33,553 nucleotides of DNA from an uncultured Lachnospiraceae bacterium (GTDB taxonomy: Bacteria; Bacillota; Clostridia; Lachnospirales; Lachnospiraceae): contig CABUAW010000026.1 in assembly GCA_902489645.1 (NCBI GenBank), positions 1-33,553 on the forward strand, given 5' to 3'. Below are positions 30,288 through 33,553 of the stretch, piece after piece. Below the pieces are notes generated by a model. It had not been told where the DNA came from and made no database searches. It worked only from the letters and a program-made list of their open reading frames with translations. Position numbers and translations under genes: made by a program. How positions within the stretch are numbered: the stretch's first letter is position 1; each line of letters starts with the position of its first letter.

Positions 30288-32027
30288 TTAATCCGCTACA
30301 ATTACACCATTTTCACAATCAAGATTTACAAATACACCGCTCTTTAATATATCTGTTGCATTCTTCACGTTAATCAATACCGGAATATCTAAACTAAGTC
30401 CAACAGTCACCGCATGCGCATCCAAACTGGATTTTTCAATAACAATACCCGAGGCTGTCCTTAATTGTTTCAGCATATGATTGTTTGTATCCTTTGTGAC
30501 AACAATATCTCCCGGCTGGTAATTCTGAATGAATTCCTTTTCAGAATGACACACACACAAACGTCCATGAACCTTCTGCTTATTAATACCTTCACCATTT
30601 GCCAAAATATGACCAACAACCTGAACTTTTAACATATTTGTCGTACCGGACACACCTAAAGGAACGCCGGCTGTTATAACGGTAACATCCCCCTGTTTTA
30701 CATATCCTTTTTTCTGAGCTTCTTCCACGGCTGTTTCAAACAAATCATCCGTTGTACCCTTTTCCTCAATAATCAACGGCTGAACTCCCCAGGATAAATT
30801 TAACTGGCGCCATACAGACGGAGACATTGTACAGGCGATAATCGGGCACGTCGGACGGAATTTTGAAATCATGCGAGCTGTTCTTCCGGATTTACTTACT
30901 GTAATAATCGCTGCCGCATTCAAATCCATACCTGTCGTACATGTGGCATGAGAAATCGCGTTTGTTACATCCGTAATAGCTTCCGTTCCCATTTCATTGA
31001 ACCGACGCCGGTAATTAATATCAATTTCTGTACGCTCCGCAATTTTTACCATTGTCTGTACGGCCTCCACCGGATAGGCTCCGGCCGCCGTTTCACCGGA
31101 AAGCATAATAGCACTCGTTCCATCATAAATAGCATTTGCAACATCCGTTGCTTCCGCACGGGTCGGACGTGGATTTTTCATCATGGAATCCAACATCTGC
31201 GTAGCTGTAATAACCTGTTTACCGGCCTGATAAACCTTGCGGATAATCTTCTTCTGGAGTACAGGAACTTCCTCTAAAGGAATTTCTACACCCATATCAC
31301 CACGAGCCACCATAATACCATCCGATACACGAATAATCTCATTGATATTCTGCACGCCCTGCATATTTTCAATCTTGGCAATAATATTAATGGAATGACA
31401 ATTTTTTTCTTCAAGAATTTTTCGGATTTCCAAAATATCTTCTGCGGTTCTTGTAAAAGATGCGGCTATAAAATCAAATCCATTTTCAATACCAAAGCAA
31501 ATATCATCATAATCTCGCTGACTGATAAATGGCATCGATAACACCGTATCCGGTACATTGACACCCTTTTGACTAGAAATTATTCCTGCATTAACTACGG
31601 TACAATGAATATCCGTATCCTCTACTTCATCAATATAAAGTTCAATTAAACCGTCATCCAGTAAAATCCGCCCGCCGGCCCTTACATCCTTTGGCAAATC
31701 CTTATATGTGATGGAAGCAATTTCAGAATCTCCTACAACTTCCCGAGTTGTCAAAGTGAATTTACTTCCTCTTTTTAATTCAGCTTTTCCATCTTTAAAA
31801 GTTTTTAACCGAATCTCAGGGCCCTTTGTATCCAAAAGAGCTGCTACCGGAAGATTTAACTCTTCTCTCAGACGTTTTACCCGATTTAATTTTTCTAATT
31901 GTTCTTCATGGGTTCCATGGGAAAAATTAAACCTTGCAACATCCATTCCCTCAATCATTAATTTTCTTAAAACATCTTCACTTTCAGATGCCGGTCCAAG
32001 TGTACATATAATTTTTGTTTTTCTCAT
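30288..32027 (-). CDS. pyk: Pyruvate kinase with C-terminal PEP-utilising-like domain
   Basis: A 579-residue enzyme that makes pyruvate and ATP from phosphoenolpyruvate. The barrel has TLGPASES, the phosphate site MDVARFNFSHGTHEEQ, LDTKGPEIR, the active-site IIAKIENMQGVQN and MVARGDMGVEI, and ITATQMLDSMMKNPRPTRAE. The allosteric C-domain follows (AAIITVSKSGRTARMISKFRP). Ordinary pyruvate kinases end near 475. The extra 100 residues here match the PEP-utilising domain appended in many Bacillota enzymes, with SSLDAHAVTVGLSLDIPVLI in place of the usual TSHxA, retaining His. Second gene of a unit with the perM-like gene, 3 bp apart. Confidence 0.97.
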   Translation of the reverse strand: MRKTKIICTLGPASESEDVLRKLMIEGMDVARFNFSHGTHEEQLEKLNRVKRLREELNLPVAALLDTKGPEIRLKTFKDGKAELKRGSKFTLTTREVVGDSEIASITYKDLPKDVRAGGRILLDDGLIELYIDEVEDTDIHCTVVNAGIISSQKGVNVPDTVLSMPFISQRDYDDICFGIENGFDFIAASFTRTAEDILEIRKILEEKNCHSINIIAKIENMQGVQNINEIIRVSDGIMVARGDMGVEIPLEEVPVLQKKIIRKVYQAGKQVITATQMLDSMMKNPRPTRAEATDVANAIYDGTSAIMLSGETAAGAYPVEAVQTMVKIAERTEIDINYRRRFNEMGTEAITDVTNAISHATCTTGMDLNAAAIITVSKSGRTARMISKFRPTCPIIACTMSPSVWRQLNLSWGVQPLIIEEKGTTDDLFETAVEEAQKKGYVKQGDVTVITAGVPLGVSGTTNMLKVQVVGHILANGEGINKQKVHGRLCVCHSEKEFIQNYQPGDIVVTKDTNNHMLKQLRTASGIVIEKSSLDAHAVTVGLSLDIPVLINVKNATDILKSGVFVNLDCENGVIVAD

Positions 32028-32030
32028 ATT

Positions 32031-33191
32031 CTACTCCTCTGCTTCTTTACTATCTATTGATATATTTTCAAGCCGAATCCGTTCATGAACGTCCTGGCCA
32101 ATTAAGCGATAAATTGTGGCTGTCAATGGAACGCCGATTAACATTCCCGGAATACCTCCAAGACCACCGCCAATGGTAACCGCAGCCAATACCCATATCC
32201 CAGGTAAACCAATCGATGCCCCCACAACCTTCGGATAAACCAAATTTCCTTCAAGCTGCTGCAGAATCACAATAAATGCAAGAAATCCTATCGCCTGAAT
32301 CGGAGATACTGTAAAAATCATAAACGCTCCGACTATTGCTCCAATGTAAGCGCCTACCATCGGTATCAAAGCCGTCGCACCAATAAAGGTTCCAACCATC
32401 GGCGCATAAGGAAAACGTAAAATCAACATCCCTACAGTACATAAAATACCCAAAATAACAGCTTCCACACACTGTCCCGTAATAAAACTTGTAAAACATT
32501 CATGGGCCGTGTAAATCACATGATTTATACGTTTCATCTGAGATTCTTTCATATATACTTTCTGCAAGGTTTTTGCCTGCGACTGAAGTTTTTCTTTATT
32601 CATCAAGATATATATCGCAAAAATAGTTGCTATCGCTACATTAACAACCGAACTCATAAGTTGAGAAACAAAGACAAAGGCCGAATTCAACATTGAACTA
32701 AAGCCGCTTGTTATATAAGTAAAGACCTTTTGAAACATTTCCTGCCAGTTTATTTCCATTGCCCCAATCTGTTCGGCTATGGATGGAAACGTGTCTCCAT
32801 TGGCCACAATCCAATCCTGAATCTTTTCAAAATAAACAGGTATCTCGTCGGCCATCACAGAAAAAGCTTCTACCAGCTCTGGCAATACAATGCGTATAAT
32901 CAAAAAGATGGCCCCAAAAATAAAAAATATAGATAGAAAAACACAAATGCCTCTGCGTGTCCTTTTAATTATCCTGTTATTTGTATTCGGAAACCAATGT
33001 CTTTCCAGGGCTTTCATAATGATATTCAATACATAGGCAAACAATGCTCCCAAAATCAAAGGAAAGGCAACATTCCAAAGATGAAAAATCCCTGAAAATA
33101 TTTTGTCAAAACGAATAATCATTAAAACCAGAATAGCTATACATAGTCCATACTTAATAAAACTTTTTAAACTTTTACTAATACTAATCAC
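32031..33191 (-). CDS. AI-2E family (PerM-like) membrane protein
   Basis: A protein of up to 386 residues with about eight hydrophobic segments and the typical long linker after helix 3. The family signature ends are seen: GTFIGATALIPMVGAYIGAI and VGASIGLPGIWVLAAVTIGGGLGGIPGMLIGVPL. The group is often annotated as autoinducer-2 exporter, yet most members have no proven AI-2 role; sodium/proton antiport has been shown for some. The start is uncertain: GTG at 33189-33191 overlaps the AAGGAG site itself, whereas an ATT at 33180-33182 stands eight bases after it. No ATG lies in frame nearby. Followed after 3 bp by pyk. Confidence 0.85.
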   Translation of the reverse strand: MISISKSLKSFIKYGLCIAILVLMIIRFDKIFSGIFHLWNVAFPLILGALFAYVLNIIMKALERHWFPNTNNRIIKRTRRGICVFLSIFFIFGAIFLIIRIVLPELVEAFSVMADEIPVYFEKIQDWIVANGDTFPSIAEQIGAMEINWQEMFQKVFTYITSGFSSMLNSAFVFVSQLMSSVVNVAIATIFAIYILMNKEKLQSQAKTLQKVYMKESQMKRINHVIYTAHECFTSFITGQCVEAVILGILCTVGMLILRFPYAPMVGTFIGATALIPMVGAYIGAIVGAFMIFTVSPIQAIGFLAFIVILQQLEGNLVYPKVVGASIGLPGIWVLAAVTIGGGLGGIPGMLIGVPLTATIYRLIGQDVHERIRLENISIDSKEAEE

Positions 33192-33210
33192 TCCTTGCTG
33201 TCATTTTCTC

Positions 33211-33219
33211 ATTTTAGCA
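33211..33219 (-). promoter_or_regulatory. Extended -10 promoter of perM-like gene and pyk
   Basis: TGCTAAAAT on the minus strand, just downstream of the tRNA terminator, is an extended -10 about 20 bp before the start region. The -35 area overlaps the terminator T-run and matches poorly. Confidence 0.4.
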
Positions 33220-33232
33220 TATTCTTATAAAA

Positions 33233-33264
33233 GAAAAAAGCCCAATTACACAAAACGTAATTGG
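33233..33264 (-). terminator. Terminator of the tRNA operon
   Basis: A hairpin of ccaattac (33242-33249) and gtaattgg (33257-33264), perfect over 8 bp with a 7-base loop, followed on the minus strand by GCTTTTTTCTT. It lies 13 bp after tRNA-Lys. Confidence 0.85.
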
Positions 33265-33277
33265 ACTCTTCATTTGA

Positions 33278-33350
33278 TGAGGCATCGGGGATTCGAACCC
33301 CGGACAACTTGATTAAAAGTCAAGTGCTCTACCGACTGAGCTAATACCCC
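33278..33350 (-). tRNA. tRNA-Lys (anticodon TTT)
   Basis: 73 bases fold as a full cloverleaf: acceptor GGGGTAT with ATGCCTC, D arm starting TAGCTCAGTCGGTAGAGC, anticodon stem CTTGA/TCAAG with loop CTTTTAA (TTT), and T arm around GGTTCGAATCC. Discriminator A; the CCA end is not encoded (TCA follows). Third in the tRNA operon. Confidence 0.96.
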
Positions 33351-33383
33351 ATATCAGACAACGTCATGTTGTTTTCTGATAAG

Positions 33384-33456
<73 letters not shown>

Positions 33457-33499
33457 AGATAAATCTGGAAACATATCTAACAAAACCAATAAAAAAGCG

Positions 33500-33553
<54 letters not shown>

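Noticed and set aside
32031..33191. Autoinducer-2 export as function of the PerM-like gene
   Set aside because: The family name is historical; no luxS or other AI-2 gene is here and many members lack that role.

Overview
The window reads as a chromosome segment of an anaerobic, low-to-moderate GC Firmicute, most likely Lachnospiraceae or a relative. The grounds are the anaerobic class III ribonucleotide reductase (nrdD-nrdG), mutS2, yhaM, a split B12-dependent methionine synthase, an Agr-type sensor kinase, strong GGAGG ribosome sites and AT-rich intergenic regions. I cannot name a species from sequence alone.

Layout. (1) 1-2395 is an accessory edge. It has a decayed serine-recombinase C-terminus cut by the window end, then a two-gene toxin-antitoxin-like module (ImmA/IrrE-type metalloprotease plus DUF4411 PIN protein). 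(2) 2396-7798 is housekeeping: yhaM-rlmD on the minus strand, a free-standing 45-residue charged protein gene, and mutS2 on the plus strand. (3) 7867-13790 is the most unusual part, a compact minus-strand island. In transcription order it holds a LytTR response regulator, an AgrC-like sensor kinase, a 50-residue lanthipeptide-like precursor (lanA), a full class II lanthipeptide synthetase (lanM), and two small regulators resembling the sigma/HTH pair of Tn916-type elements. No LanT transporter/peptidase, immunity gene or AgrB/AgrD is visible. The kinase gene is very AT-rich compared with its surroundings. (4) 13992-15404 is an AlbA_2/Schlafen-type ATP-binding regulator with an in-frame 12-bp tandem repeat. 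(5) 15514-19096 is an operon of isochorismatase-like hydrolase, beta-lactamase-fold serine hydrolase and APC permease, which looks like an uptake-and-hydrolysis unit of unknown substrate. (6) 19241-22401 is the nrdD-nrdG-dut nucleotide operon. (7) 22540-26482 is metF, a stand-alone MetH reactivation domain, and a short metH. (8) 26640-28954 is dapF-murE on the plus strand, for diaminopimelate and peptidoglycan precursors. (9) 29091-33191 holds a hotdog thioesterase, a C_GCAxxG_C_C redox protein, and a perM-like membrane gene with pyk. (10) 33278-33553 is a tRNA operon: fMet (cut by the window end), Phe, Lys.

Candidate for something undescribed: the lanA-lanM island. A three-cysteine precursor without a double-glycine leader site sits directly beside its own synthetase and an Agr-like two-component system. 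The promoter in front of lanA carries three ACA-starting repeats spaced 10 and 11 bp, so the outer two are 21 bp apart, the spacing typical of LytTR-regulator sites. I infer a self-regulated lanthipeptide, possibly a signal peptide, exported by an unlinked transporter. The genes and motifs are seen directly; the signalling role is inference.
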